Shown one piece after another: positions 1 through 8,963 of a stretch of 64,000 bases of DNA (the first letter of the stretch is position 1; each line of letters begins with the position of its first letter). This DNA comes from Spongiibacteraceae bacterium UBA5047 (GTDB lineage: Bacteria > Pseudomonadota > Gammaproteobacteria > Pseudomonadales > Spongiibacteraceae), in NCBI GenBank assembly GCA_002415025.1, contig DIBR01000066.1:3536-67535 (forward strand), in the 5' to 3' direction. Made by a program: the position numbers and the translations under genes. Under the pieces are notes generated by a model. The model did no database searches. It was not told the DNA's origin and saw only the letters and a list, made by a program, of their open reading frames with translations.

Positions 1-347
1 CGCAAGTTGGTAGGGTCGGCAATGCCAATAAACAGCTTCTTGCCGCGCCGTACCAGAGGCAGCACTTTGTGCTTGCTCAATAACTTGGTATCAATGGCGT
101 CTTTTGGGGCGTGCTCCAGATTAAAGGTGCTCAGGTCGAACAAGGGGCAGCCGAACTCGTCGGCCGCGGCCTGAGCAATAATCATCCCGTCTACCAGCTC
201 CTTTCCGACCAGATAGCTCCCGAGTGTGACTTTCTCTTGCTGGGCGGCCGCCATGGCATCAATTGCCTTTTCTTCGGACAGGATTCCTTCCTTGACCAGG
301 CGTCTGGCCAGGCTGTTCAGGGAGATTTTTTGCATTGTTGCTGCCAT
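1..347 (-). CDS. pilB: Type IV pilus assembly ATPase PilB, N-terminal part (gene continues out of the window)
   Basis: PilB is the cytoplasmic hexameric ATPase that drives pilus extension. Only the first 115 codons are in the window. They read MAATMQKISLNSLARRL, then a helical GspE/MshEN-type N-domain with LVKEGILSEEKA and GSYLVGKELV, ending near GIADPTNL, a usual PilB/GspE N-domain motif. The Walker ATPase core lies outside. The ATG at 347 is the only good start in frame; its ribosome binding site is weak. It points left, so pilC and pilD would be expected just outside the window. The partner pilin genes are at 61.3-62.8 kb, on the opposite strand. Confidence 0.88.
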   Translation of the reverse strand, partial: MAATMQKISLNSLARRLVKEGILSEEKAIDAMAAAQQEKVTLGSYLVGKELVDGMIIAQAAADEFGCPLFDLSTFNLEHAPKDAIDTKLLSKHKVLPLVRRGKKLFIGIADPTNL

Positions 348-445
348 GTTAACGCCAAGTCTCTTGAGTATAGTCAGCCTGCTGGCTGTATGCGGCTACC
401 GCTTATTTTCTTTCTTAAGATAGACGGGGCAATGCAGCTTACGCG

Positions 446-592
446 ATGCCTCGCTACAAGTATCTATCCGACTCGCCGGGAGGGCGTCTCAAAGGCTATT
501 CCCGCTCGGTCGTCCAACTAGTGAGTTTCAAATATTTATGCTTGCAAATCAAGGTGTTTGCCTTAAGTCGTGGCTTTTGCTACCAAACCTGA
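446..592 (+). pseudogene. Possible remnant of a RidA-like reading frame (48 codons)
   Basis: A 48-codon frame starts MPRYKYLSDSPGG and continues RLKGYSRSVVQLV before turning into unrelated sequence. The GYSRSVV stretch resembles the GYSRAV motif near the N-terminus of some RidA/YjgF proteins, but the rest of that fold is absent. It overlaps the 3' end of the convergent GlxA-type regulator. It may be chance; I report it because it lies in the otherwise empty gap after pilB. Confidence 0.15.
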
Positions 593-1556
593 GACGGTAT
601 TCCCGCGGGGAAAGTCCACAGTGCTTTTTGAATGCCCGGTGGAAGGCGCTCTCGTCCTGATAGCCACATCGACGGGCGATCACATGGGCGGCTAACTCGG
701 TTGTTTCGAATAGTACCTTGCCGCGCTCAATTCTCATTGTTTGCACAAGCGCCTGTGGCGTGCTCCCGGCGTGCTGCTGAAAGCGGCGCAGCAGTGTGCG
801 GGGGTGGGTGTTCAGGGCATTGGCCAAATCCTCTATTTTAAAGTCGTTAGCCAAATTTCCCTTAATCCACAGCCGCGCTTGTGACATAAATTCGTGAGAA
901 TCTGTCTTTGCCGGCAAATCCAGCCGGTAGGCAGACTGGCTGCGCCGTTGCCGGTCTGCCATCAGGTATTTGGCGGTGAGCCGACAAACGCTGGGCCCGG
1001 CGAGTTGGCGCAGTAGCTCCAGCGACAGATCCTGATAGGCACCGGTTCCGGCGCCGGTGATGTATTTGCCGGATTGTACGACGATGGCATCAGGGTCTAC
1101 CTGAATCTCGGGGTGTTCCGTGGCGAGCAAATCGGCTAGCCACCAAGCCGTGGTCGCGCATCCGCCATCAAGCAGGCCGGCCTGCGCAAGCAGAAAGCTG
1201 CCACTGCAATGGCTTGCAATCGTCTCAAATCGATCATGCTCGGATCCAAGCCAGGCGACAATCTCTCGCCATTGGCGGGTGTGCAGGATGAGTTCGTTTC
1301 GAGAGCTGATGCTGGGAGGCGCAATGTAAAGCAGATCAGCTTTGGAGATGTCCCTCAGGGCCGTTTCCACTGCTATAGCGATGCCTTCGCTGCTTTTGAT
1401 GGGCTCTCCCCCGAGTGAACAGAGGGTGAGGTTAAACAATGATATTGGCTGCTGTGTGCTGGTGATGATGCGATTGGCTGCGGCAAAAAACTCAATGACG
1501 CCGAACAGGCTGGCACCTGCGGCGCTGGGGGGAGCAGCTATGACAATTTCGGGCAT
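549..1556 (-). CDS. GlxA-type transcriptional regulator (DJ-1/PfpI-like domain plus AraC helix-turn-helix)
   Basis: About 335 residues. The N-terminal 190 or so form a DJ-1/PfpI-like amidase fold (MPEIVIAAPPSAAGASLFG start; nucleophile-elbow-like segment ETIASHCSGSFLLAQAG). The C-terminal third is an AraC/XylS DNA-binding domain with two helix-turn-helix motifs (IEDLANALNTHPRTLLRRF and the HVIARRCGYQDESAFHRAF region). Regulators of this family usually control amino-acid or quaternary-amine catabolism; the effector cannot be read here. An upstream ATG at 1574 would add six residues (MEAGHR), but 1556 starts where the fold starts. It is convergent with pilB and has no obvious target operon beside it. 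Confidence 0.85.
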   Translation of the reverse strand: MPEIVIAAPPSAAGASLFGVIEFFAAANRIITSTQQPISLFNLTLCSLGGEPIKSSEGIAIAVETALRDISKADLLYIAPPSISSRNELILHTRQWREIVAWLGSEHDRFETIASHCSGSFLLAQAGLLDGGCATTAWWLADLLATEHPEIQVDPDAIVVQSGKYITGAGTGAYQDLSLELLRQLAGPSVCRLTAKYLMADRQRRSQSAYRLDLPAKTDSHEFMSQARLWIKGNLANDFKIEDLANALNTHPRTLLRRFQQHAGSTPQALVQTMRIERGKVLFETTELAAHVIARRCGYQDESAFHRAFKKHCGLSPREYRLRFGSKSHDLRQTP

Positions 1557-1850
1557 CCGGTGGCCAGCTTCCATGGCGGTTGATTTGGCTAAATTTACAG
1601 GTAATTTGCCAGTTTCGCCAGACGTCGCACCAGGTCGGGGGCTGTGTTCTGCCGCCGCATGCCTTGATGGCCTGGGGATAGAGTGATGGAACCTTGTGTG
1701 CGTGCGAAAGTCAGACTCTACTGGGAGGTATCAGCCTGGTGTGTTAAATAGTTGCCCCCGATGGCTGCAAGTTAATAGCGGCAAATCGCTTGGCAGCAGG
1801 GGTGAATGATCAGTATGATGCCACGCATAATGCTATAAAAGGATCTACTC

Positions 1851-2726
1851 GTGAACGGAAAAGTCATTCTCGCAATACTGGTAGTGATTTCTGGTGCCGT
1901 TGGCTACGTTTTTTACAGCTCATCTACCTCTGAGTGGAATCAAGTTGAGCAAGAGGAGACTCAGGCACCGGAGCCTGAAGTGAGCGAGCCCGAACCGGCG
2001 GAGCCTGAGCCGGTTGAAAAGAAAGTGCCCGAGCCCGTTGCTGCTGAGCCCGAGCCGACACCTGCCGCAGAAGACGAGCCCTCTGAGCCGGAACCGGCAG
2101 CGGAGCCCGAGCCTGAAGTTAGCCAGGAACCGCAGCGGGTAAGTGCGCCGATATCGTTGAATAATAGCGACCCGCGCGTTAAGCAAGCCGTAACCGACCT
2201 CGCCCAGCGCATGGTCCGCTGGCTCACGCCCCCGGAACAAATTCGCAAGTGGGTATTGGCGGTTGATTTGGTTGCCGAGGGCAAAATTCCCTACAAGCAT
2301 TCGCCGGTCAAATACGAGAAAGATCCCTTTTTGGTGCTCCCCAGCGGTAACGAGCGCTATGTTGCCGATGCCGGCAATCACTCGCGCTGGGATGCCTTGA
2401 TAGCCGTTATGGCCGATATTCCGGTGAAGGACGCCGCACGTTATTACCGTGAATGGTTGCCGTTGCTTGAGCGTGCTTACGGAGAGCTGGGCAAATCCGG
2501 CACATTTAATCAGCGGTTTTTAACGGCTTTGGGACGCATACGTGCCGTGGGTGAGCCACCTACCGGTGCTGCATTGCACAGACCTCACGTATTCTATGAA
2601 TACGTTGACCCTGAGCTTGAAGGTGCAACGCCTCTGACTAAGTGGGTATGGCGTCTCGGCCCTGAAAATATGCTGGAGCTTCAGGACTTCGCCCGCAATT
2701 TAAGTGCAGAACTGAGTTATCGATAA
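1851..2726 (+). CDS. DUF3014 protein with N-terminal membrane anchor and Glu/Pro-rich stalk
   Basis: 291 residues from a GTG start. Residues 5-23 are one hydrophobic segment (VILAILVVISGAVGYVFY), so the protein is probably anchored in the inner membrane with the rest in the periplasm. Residues 40-95 are a low-complexity Pro/Glu stalk of EPEPAEPEP-type repeats. Residues 105-290 match DUF3014, including the sequence around YVADAGNHSRWDALI and the end LGPENMLELQDFARNL. The role of DUF3014 is unknown. It lies 72 bases upstream of the carbonic anhydrase gene on the same strand. The stalk is encoded by gagcccgag-type repeats that could change length by slippage. Confidence 0.75.
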   Translation: MNGKVILAILVVISGAVGYVFYSSSTSEWNQVEQEETQAPEPEVSEPEPAEPEPVEKKVPEPVAAEPEPTPAAEDEPSEPEPAAEPEPEVSQEPQRVSAPISLNNSDPRVKQAVTDLAQRMVRWLTPPEQIRKWVLAVDLVAEGKIPYKHSPVKYEKDPFLVLPSGNERYVADAGNHSRWDALIAVMADIPVKDAARYYREWLPLLERAYGELGKSGTFNQRFLTALGRIRAVGEPPTGAALHRPHVFYEYVDPELEGATPLTKWVWRLGPENMLELQDFARNLSAELSYR

Positions 2727-2798
2727 ACCTGATGGGGGACGAGCCTAAATCGAACCCCGTTTTCCCCTGTTGTTTTGAAGTAAGAGAGATACACGTTA

Positions 2799-3452
2799 AT
2801 GGATTCTTCGCGTACCTTGCTGGAGCATAACCGGCAGTGGGCTGCCCGTATCAAGGCAGATGACCCGACTTTCTTTGAGCAGTTGTCAGCACAACAAACG
2901 CCCGAATACCTCTGGATTGGCTGTTCTGACAGTCGTGTGCCGGCCAACCAGATTCTTGGCATGATGCCTGGTGAAATCTTTGTGCACCGCAACATAGCCA
3001 ATGTCGTCATTCACACCGACCTGAACTGCCAGTCGGTTATTCAGTATGCGATTGAAGTGCTTAAGGTCAAACACGTTATTGTATGTGGCCACTACGGCTG
3101 CGGCGGCGTGATGGCTGCGATGGGGAGCTCCCAGTTTGGCCTGATAGACAATTGGCTGCGCAATATCAAGGACGTTTATCGTCGACATGCGTCCGAGCTT
3201 GACGCGCTTAGCGATGAAGCCGAGCGAGTTAACAAGCTGTGTGAATACAACGTATTGGCGCAGCTGGAAAATGTCTGCCACACAACGACCATTCAAAATG
3301 CATGGGCCCGGGGCCAGGAGTTGCACGTTCACGGCTGGATTTACAGCGTGCGTGATGGCCTGATTCGCGACTTGCGTTCCACGGTTTCCGCGCCAGATCA
3401 GCTGGCAACGGTTTATCAGGTAGAGTGCGAATTGCCTTCCCCGGACGCGTAG
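2799..3452 (+). CDS. can: Beta-class carbonic anhydrase
   Basis: 217 residues, normal for the family. It interconverts CO2 and bicarbonate in the cytoplasm, supplying bicarbonate for carboxylases such as acetyl-CoA carboxylase. The zinc ligands expected from E. coli Can are all visible at the same numbers: Cys42, Asp44 (in GCSDSRVPANQ), His98 and Cys101 (in CGHYGCGGV). Arg46 of the Asp-Arg dyad is also present. The ATG at 2799 has an agagat-type ribosome binding site. A monocistronic or DUF3014-linked transcript is likely. Confidence 0.95.
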   Translation: MDSSRTLLEHNRQWAARIKADDPTFFEQLSAQQTPEYLWIGCSDSRVPANQILGMMPGEIFVHRNIANVVIHTDLNCQSVIQYAIEVLKVKHVIVCGHYGCGGVMAAMGSSQFGLIDNWLRNIKDVYRRHASELDALSDEAERVNKLCEYNVLAQLENVCHTTTIQNAWARGQELHVHGWIYSVRDGLIRDLRSTVSAPDQLATVYQVECELPSPDA

Positions 3453-3542
3453 CCGTCTCCAGAGTGCTGCGTTCACCCGTTTGGGTGGAGCAGCCCGGCC
3501 TCAGCGATCACTACAATGTCTCTTTTCGATGGGAGAGAGACA

Positions 3543-4469
3543 ATGGCTGTAACACCGGTAGATCTTAACGACAAAAAAATCCTGATTACCGGTCCTACTG
3601 GCCAGGTAGCGCTGCCCGTGGTGGAAGCGCTTTCGGCAATCGCCGATGTGACGGCGCTGGCGCGCTTTAGTGACGACAGCAGCCGGCAAATGATCGAATC
3701 GATGGGCGTGAAAACGGTCAAGGCCGATCTGGCCGATAAGGCAACACTCGCTAATTGCCCGACTGATTTCGATTATGTGATCAATTTTGCGGTCGTAAAA
3801 AGCGGTGATTTCGACTATGACCTGAAGGCGAATGCCGAGGGTGTCGGCAATCTCATGACGCACTGCAAATCCGTAAAAGCTTTTCTGCACTTTTCGTCTA
3901 CGGCGGTCTACGAGTACGCGGGGCAGGAACCACGCAGGGAGTCCGATCCATTGGGCGACAACCATCGGGTGATGTTTCCAACCTACAGTATTGCCAAGAT
4001 TGCCGCCGAAACCGTTTGCCGTTTTGTGGCTCGTCAGCACGATATACCGACAACCATTGCGCGTTTAAGTGTGCCCTACGGAGATAATGGCGGCTGGCCC
4101 TATTTTCATTTACTGATGATGAAGGAGGGCATTCCTATTGATATTCATCCCGAAAAGCCGAACTACTATAATCTCCTACATTCGTCCGACTACATTGCCA
4201 AGTTGCCCTACCTGCTGGCAGCCGCGACGAAGGAGGTGACGACTACCAACTTTGGGGGCTCTCAGGCGACCAGTATTGAGGAGTGGTGCGCGTATCTGGC
4301 GGAGCTGAGCGGATTTGAGCCGGTCTTCGCGGATAACCCCAAGGCCTTTGGCAGCTTGCAGATTGATGCAACCCGGATGCACGAGCTTATCGGTGAAACC
4401 AGTATGAACTGGAAGCAGGGTATCCGCTCTATGGTAGAGAATCTGGCGCCGGAATTGATCAAGGGTTGA
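3543..4469 (+). CDS. NAD(P)-dependent epimerase/dehydratase (extended SDR)
   Basis: 308 residues. A Rossmann fold opens with KKILITGPTGQVALPVVEAL; the glycine motif is the atypical TGPTGQV form. The catalytic region shows SSTAVYEYAG, then a YSIAK motif (Tyr and Lys of the SDR triad) near residue 150, as in UDP-sugar epimerases and related oxidoreductases. The substrate cannot be told. The start at 3543 follows gggagagag at good spacing and is preferred over the in-frame ATG at 3516. A hairpin follows, and the next gene is convergent. Confidence 0.8.
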   Translation: MAVTPVDLNDKKILITGPTGQVALPVVEALSAIADVTALARFSDDSSRQMIESMGVKTVKADLADKATLANCPTDFDYVINFAVVKSGDFDYDLKANAEGVGNLMTHCKSVKAFLHFSSTAVYEYAGQEPRRESDPLGDNHRVMFPTYSIAKIAAETVCRFVARQHDIPTTIARLSVPYGDNGGWPYFHLLMMKEGIPIDIHPEKPNYYNLLHSSDYIAKLPYLLAAATKEVTTTNFGGSQATSIEEWCAYLAELSGFEPVFADNPKAFGSLQIDATRMHELIGETSMNWKQGIRSMVENLAPELIKG

Positions 4470-4504
4470 GGATTGCTCGCCCCAAAGGCGATGGTGCAGA
4501 GAGA

Positions 4505-4528
4505 GCCACAGCCGTTTCCGGCCGTGGC
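4505..4528. other. Hairpin between convergent genes
   Basis: GCCACAGCCG, loop TTTC, CGGCCGTGGC: a nine-pair stem with one A/C mismatch, between two convergent stop codons. It has no T-tract on either side, so it may be a weak terminator or only an RNA 3' end structure. Confidence 0.35.
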
Positions 4529-4554
4529 GCTTTGCTGCTAGCAGCCGGAAGTGG

Positions 4555-5151
4555 CTAAGACTTCTTCTTGGCGGCAGCTTTTTTCTTCGGTGCGGCTTTT
4601 TTCTTTGGTGCAGCTTTTTTAGGTGCCGCCTTTTTGGCCGCAGCCTTTTTCTTGGGTGCTGCTTTAGCCGGCGCTTTTTTAGCGGCAGCTTTTTTCTTGG
4701 GTGCTGCAGCCTTTTTCTTGGCCGGTGCCTTTTTCTTCGCTGGCGCCTTCTTGGCCTGAGCTTTTTTGCGTGCCGCGATTCTCGCCTTGCCCAGTGTCAG
4801 AGCGCGGTTGTATTCTTTTTTCACCGCGTCGAAGTCATCCTTGGTCAGCGACCAGACTGCACGAGCATCGTTTTCAAGGTCACGGGCTTTTTCTAGCGTA
4901 TCCTTCGCTTTATTGATTTGCTGTTCGAGCTTGGCGTTGAGTTCCTTTTTGGCCTTTGCCTGCAAGTCCTTCAGGCGTTTTTGCTCGTCAGCAATACGTT
5001 TCCGGGCTTTTTCTACCTGGGTTTTTGCTTGTTTTACCGCTTTTTCGGCGTCAGCGACCAAGCTTTTGCGTGCGCTTTCCACTCGGCTTTCCAAGGCGGC
5101 GATTTCCTTTTTTATTGCGGCTATAGGGTCTGAAGCTTTGCTAGTGGCCAT
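4555..5151 (-). CDS. AlgP-like histone H1-like DNA-binding protein
   Basis: 198 residues. The first 115 are charged and helical (likely coiled coil, ESRVESARKSLVADAEKAV style). Residues 125-198 are a long Ala/Lys/Pro tail of AAPKKKAAAKK and APAKKKAPAKK repeats, like the C-terminus of eukaryotic histone H1 and of Pseudomonas AlgP/AlgR3. The tail should bind DNA non-specifically and compact the nucleoid. The ATG at 5151 follows AAAGGA at 9-10 bases; an upstream in-frame ATG has no such site. The tail DNA is a tandem array of near-identical short units, known to be unstable in P. aeruginosa algP. Confidence 0.75.
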   Translation of the reverse strand: MATSKASDPIAAIKKEIAALESRVESARKSLVADAEKAVKQAKTQVEKARKRIADEQKRLKDLQAKAKKELNAKLEQQINKAKDTLEKARDLENDARAVWSLTKDDFDAVKKEYNRALTLGKARIAARKKAQAKKAPAKKKAPAKKKAAAPKKKAAAKKAPAKAAPKKKAAAKKAAPKKAAPKKKAAPKKKAAAKKKS

Positions 5152-5286
5152 CCGTAGAGTCCTTTGTTTGCTTTGAAGGTTGGCGTTAATGATTAGAAAG
5201 ATCACGCGCAGCAAAGAGTGATCAATGCTAACTCAGCAATACAATAGCAGAATCGACGAAATTGAACAGGATTTGTACAGATAAAA

Positions 5287-5319
5287 GAAAGCCCCGGTGC
5301 CGTTGGGCGACCGGGGCTT
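5287..5319 (-). terminator. Intrinsic terminator after pntB
   Basis: On the minus strand AAGCCCCGG pairs with CCGGGGCTT around a 13-base loop and is followed by TTCTTTTAT. It lies 20 bases past the pntB stop. Confidence 0.85.
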
Positions 5320-5339
5320 GTTAGTGCGAGTGTTACCGC

Positions 5340-6743
5340 TTAGCCGTTTTCGAGGCTGGTTGTGATATCGACAACGGCTTTTTTGCCGTCGCCAAATACC
5401 ATCAGGGTGTTGTCCAGCGCAAACAGCGGGTTGGGCAACCCGGCAAAACCGGCGCTCAAGCTTCGCTTGATCACAACAACGGTGCGCGCTTTATCCACGT
5501 TGAGGATGGGCATTCCATAGATCGGGCTGCCTTTTTCTTCGCGTGCTGACGGGTTGGTGACGTCGTTTGCCCCGAGAACGATGGCCACATCACAGTCGTC
5601 AAACTGAGGATTGATTCGCTCCATCTCGATCAGCTTTTCGTAGGGTACTTCAGCTTCAGCCAGCAACACGTTCATGTGGCCAGGCATGCGGCCAGCAACG
5701 GGGTGAATTGCATACAGCACTTCGCCGCCATTGCGCTCAATGGCGTCGGCCAGCTCACGAACAGCGTGTTGTGCCTGCGACAGTGCCATACCAAAACCGG
5801 GAACGATGATAACTTTTTGAGCTGTTTCCAGCAGCATGCCCACTTCTTCCGGCGATGCGCTGGTGATTTTGCCTTCGTAGATTTCGTCACCGGCGCCTGC
5901 GCCTTCAGAGACAGCGCCCATACGGCCGAACAAGACGTTGGGCAGCGAACGGTTCATCGCCACACACATAATGTTGGTCAGAATGAGGCCGGAAGCCCCA
6001 ACCAGCGAGCCGGATACAATCAATACGGTGTTGCCCATAACGAAACCGGCGAAGGCCGCAGCAATACCGGAGTAGCTATTGAGCAGAGCAATAACAACCG
6101 GCATGTCAGCGCCGCCAATCGGCAGCACCAGAGTCAGGCCGAGTATGGCTGCAAGACTGATGGCCGCCCAAAAATACAGCGTATTGGAGGGCTCCACGGC
6201 CAGCATCACAGTCAGTGCAAGCGAGCCAATCAGCAGCAGGCCGTTGAAGCCGGTCATGCCGGGGAAGCCGATAGGCTGTCCGGGAATAATTTCCTGTAGT
6301 TTGGCGAAAGCGACCAGAGAACCAGTGAGGGTTACCGAGCCTATGACAACGGTGAGCGCTATCGTAATAACGGTGATAACACCCAGCGCACCGGGCGCGA
6401 AGCCGGCCCCGCCCAACGATTGCAGGTAGCTGGCCGCAGCCACACCGAGTGAGGCGCCACCACCGAAACCGTTCAAGACGGCTACCAGTTGTGGCATGGC
6501 CGTCATTTGTACTTTTTTGGCAACGACAAAGCCGATAATGCCACCCAGTACAGCGCCGCCAATGATCATGTCAAAGCTGACAATGTTCTTGTCGATCAGT
6601 GTTACTACAACCGCTACCAGCATGCCGGTTGCGGAAAGCAGGTTCCCGCGCACAGCTGTTTTCGGTCTTGTCAGGCCTTTGATCCCCAGTACAAATAGTA
6701 CCGCTGCCACCAGGTAGGCAAGATCCATCCCTATATCCAGCAT
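5340..6743 (-). CDS. pntB: Proton-translocating NAD(P) transhydrogenase, beta subunit
   Basis: 467 residues. Inner-membrane subunit that carries part of the proton channel (about nine helices from residue 8 to 260) and the NADP(H)-binding domain III at the C-terminus. Domain III shows the fingerprint VIIVPGFGMALSQAQHAV, then YAIHPVAGRMPGHMNVLLAEA and GANDVTNPSA. With PntA it uses the proton-motive force to reduce NADP+ with NADH. It starts three bases after pntA2 ends, at the end of a tight three-gene operon. Confidence 0.96.
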   Translation of the reverse strand: MLDIGMDLAYLVAAVLFVLGIKGLTRPKTAVRGNLLSATGMLVAVVVTLIDKNIVSFDMIIGGAVLGGIIGFVVAKKVQMTAMPQLVAVLNGFGGGASLGVAAASYLQSLGGAGFAPGALGVITVITIALTVVIGSVTLTGSLVAFAKLQEIIPGQPIGFPGMTGFNGLLLIGSLALTVMLAVEPSNTLYFWAAISLAAILGLTLVLPIGGADMPVVIALLNSYSGIAAAFAGFVMGNTVLIVSGSLVGASGLILTNIMCVAMNRSLPNVLFGRMGAVSEGAGAGDEIYEGKITSASPEEVGMLLETAQKVIIVPGFGMALSQAQHAVRELADAIERNGGEVLYAIHPVAGRMPGHMNVLLAEAEVPYEKLIEMERINPQFDDCDVAIVLGANDVTNPSAREEKGSPIYGMPILNVDKARTVVVIKRSLSAGFAGLPNPLFALDNTLMVFGDGKKAVVDITTSLENG

Positions 6744-6745
6744 GA

Positions 6746-7030
6746 TTAATTCTTCCTCTTGAACATGGCGAGCATACGGTTAGTTACCATATAACCGCCA
6801 ACCACATTGATGGAGGCAAAGGTCACTGCAACAAATCCCATCCAGCGAGCCAGTTCGCCGCCATCGGTGTTGCCGGCGGCAAGAATGGCGCCTACGACGG
6901 AGATGCCGGAGATGGCGTTAGTGCCCGACATCAGCGGAGTGTGCAGTGTCGGTGGAACCTTGGTAATCAGCTCGACGCCGAGCAGTAGGGCGAGCACAAA
7001 AAGGCTCACCTGCATCAATAATATTTCCAT
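6746..7030 (-). CDS. pntAB: Transhydrogenase alpha subunit, membrane part (PntA2)
   Basis: 94 residues with three hydrophobic segments; it holds the transmembrane domain II part of PntA. The sequence VPPTLHTPLMSGTNAISGI is diagnostic. In E. coli this part is fused to domain I, whereas here, as in Rhodospirillum and Pseudomonas, PntA is split in two genes. It lies two bases from both neighbours, implying translational coupling. Confidence 0.94.
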   Translation of the reverse strand: MEILLMQVSLFVLALLLGVELITKVPPTLHTPLMSGTNAISGISVVGAILAAGNTDGGELARWMGFVAVTFASINVVGGYMVTNRMLAMFKRKN

Positions 7031-7032
7031 GC

Positions 7033-8244
7033 TTACTCTCCTTTGTTCTCTTCAGCCGGCTCTTCCTTGGGGGTACCCAGGGGCATGGCTGGTAGTTCGA
7101 GAATCTGGCGAATCATTGCGTGTGTGACATCGCCTTTGTGGGTGACAACCGTGCCAGCTACGATTTCGTCGTCAAAATCGAGCTGCAGCACGCCGTCGTC
7201 GTCCAGCAAATGGCTCAACAAGGTGGTCATGTTGTTGCCAAACATCTGGCTGGCGTGGAAGGGGTGGCGGGCCGGCAGGTTGAGCGGGCCGCTGATGATC
7301 ACGCCGCCAACATTGATTACTTCGCCGGCTTTGGTCGCTGCGCAGTTGCCGCCGCGCTCGGCTGCGATATCAACAATGACGGTGCCGGGCTTGACCGACT
7401 TCAGCATGTCTTCGGTGATCAGGACTGGTGAGCGGCGGCCGGGAACCGCTGCAGTGGTAATGATAATGTCCTGCGTTGCCAGTACTTTGGCCAGTGCAGC
7501 CTGTTGCTTGGCCAGCTGATCTGCGCTTTGCTCTTTGGCGTAGCCGCCCGCATCTTCTGACTCTTCGGTTTCCAGTTCCAGTTCGACAGGCTTGGCGCCA
7601 ACGGAGAGGATCTGGTCGTGAGCAGCGGGGCGAATATCATAGGCTGAAACAACCGCTCCCAATCGCTTGGCGGTGGCACAAGCCTGCAAGCCTGCGACAC
7701 CAGCGCCGAGAATGAGGACGTTGGCTGCTTTCAGGGTGCCGGCAGCGGTCATCATCATCGGGAAGATTCGCGGCGCGAGACTGGCACCGTGCAGAACAGC
7801 GTGATAACCGCCAATAGTCGCCATGGACGACAAAACGTCCATGCTCTGGGCGCGGCTGATGCGGGGTACCATTTCCAGTCCCAGCGAGGTTACGCCGCGC
7901 TCGGCAATCTGCTTGGCAAGATCGGATTCACCCAGAGGGTCAAGCATGCCGGCAATCATCTGGCCTTCGCGCAGGCGAGCGAGGTGGGCGTCGCGCAGGC
8001 TGGCATCGGGGCTCACGGGTTGAATGCCCAGGACCAGCTCTGATCGCTCAAAAATGGCCTCGGAAGAAGCGACAATTTCAGCGCCGGCCTCCTTAAAGTC
8101 CTCATCAGAAATCCCGGCGGCGGTCCCGGCCCCGGTTTCCACCAGGCAGGTTTGGCCCTTTTCAACCAGGGTTTTGATGTTCGGGGGTGTGAGCGCTACA
8201 CGGGTTTCACCGGCGGCGTGCTCACGGCACAGTCCTATTATCAC
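7033..8244 (-). CDS. pntAA: Transhydrogenase alpha subunit, NAD(H)-binding part (PntA1)
   Basis: 403 residues from a GTG at 8244. Soluble domain I that binds NAD(H), with the alanine-dehydrogenase/PntA N-domain (GLCREHAAGETRVALTPP), the RAQSMDVLSSMATIGGY signature and the Rossmann motif LILGAGVAGLQA. An ATG at 8304 would add 20 residues with no counterpart in the family; the GTG follows AAGGAG at six bases and matches the usual PntA start, so I chose it. First gene of pntA1-pntA2-pntB. Confidence 0.94.
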   Translation of the reverse strand: MIIGLCREHAAGETRVALTPPNIKTLVEKGQTCLVETGAGTAAGISDEDFKEAGAEIVASSEAIFERSELVLGIQPVSPDASLRDAHLARLREGQMIAGMLDPLGESDLAKQIAERGVTSLGLEMVPRISRAQSMDVLSSMATIGGYHAVLHGASLAPRIFPMMMTAAGTLKAANVLILGAGVAGLQACATAKRLGAVVSAYDIRPAAHDQILSVGAKPVELELETEESEDAGGYAKEQSADQLAKQQAALAKVLATQDIIITTAAVPGRRSPVLITEDMLKSVKPGTVIVDIAAERGGNCAATKAGEVINVGGVIISGPLNLPARHPFHASQMFGNNMTTLLSHLLDDDGVLQLDFDDEIVAGTVVTHKGDVTHAMIRQILELPAMPLGTPKEEPAEENKGE

Positions 8245-8549
8245 ACCAAGCTCCTTTAGTTTTCTGCTTGTGGGAACCCACGCTGCATGCTTGCTAGCGG
8301 GCATTTTGTGGGCGTAGAGGGGGAGGGATTACGGCGTTATGAGCCAAAAACTCCCCCCCAGGAATCAGGCAATTAGCCGAGCAGTATACGATTTTTCAAC
8401 TTATTCAGGCAATTGATAGCGCTTATAACCTCCATTAATTGTGCTGATGGAGGTGGGCGCTGGCCCAAAATTTGCCGTATTGTGCCTAAATAAATCAAAA
8501 TCGTCACACTTTTTTCTAGGCCAAACAAAGTAGAGCGAGAGGGTTAAGC
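8245..8549. other. Divergent intergenic region, pntA1 and DUF1244 gene
   Basis: About 300 bases without a gene, holding the promoters of two divergent units. Visible structure: an inverted repeat CCTCCAT at 8429-8435 with ATGGAGG at 8447-8453 (11-base spacer) inside an AT-rich stretch, which could be an operator. No convincing sigma-70 boxes were assigned. Confidence 0.4.
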
Positions 8550-8831
8550 ATGGCAGACCAACAAACCGAAATAGAGGCCGCAGTGTTTCGACGCTTGCTG
8601 GCGCATCTGGATGAACGCAAGGACGTTCAGAACATCGACTTGATGAATCTGGCCGGCTTTTGCCGTAACTGCCTGTCGAAATGGTACGTGGCGGCGGCAG
8701 AACAGCAGGGCGAGAGCGTGGAATACGAGTCTGCGCGTGAACGTGTGTACGGTATGCCCTATGCGGAGTGGAAAGCGCTCTATCAGCGAGAAGCTACTGC
8801 CGAGCAACTGGCGAAATTTGAGGGCAATTAG
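8550..8831 (+). CDS. DUF1244 domain protein
   Basis: 93 residues, the usual length of this small conserved family. The core NIDLMNLAGFCRNCLSKWY is nearly invariant; its Cys-x2-Cys suggests metal binding, though the function is unknown. The ATG at 8550 follows gagaggg. It is divergent from the pnt operon. Confidence 0.85.
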   Translation: MADQQTEIEAAVFRRLLAHLDERKDVQNIDLMNLAGFCRNCLSKWYVAAAEQQGESVEYESARERVYGMPYAEWKALYQREATAEQLAKFEGN

Positions 8832-8963
8832 ATCGCGTACGTTAATGTAGTCACATTCTGAAAGAATAAAGCGTCAAATCGACCCCGTCTGGTACATTTT
8901 TACAGCGTTGCCGGTGACAGACAATCATTGTTAGCAGCACCGCAGCGTTTCGGGGTTGTTGCC

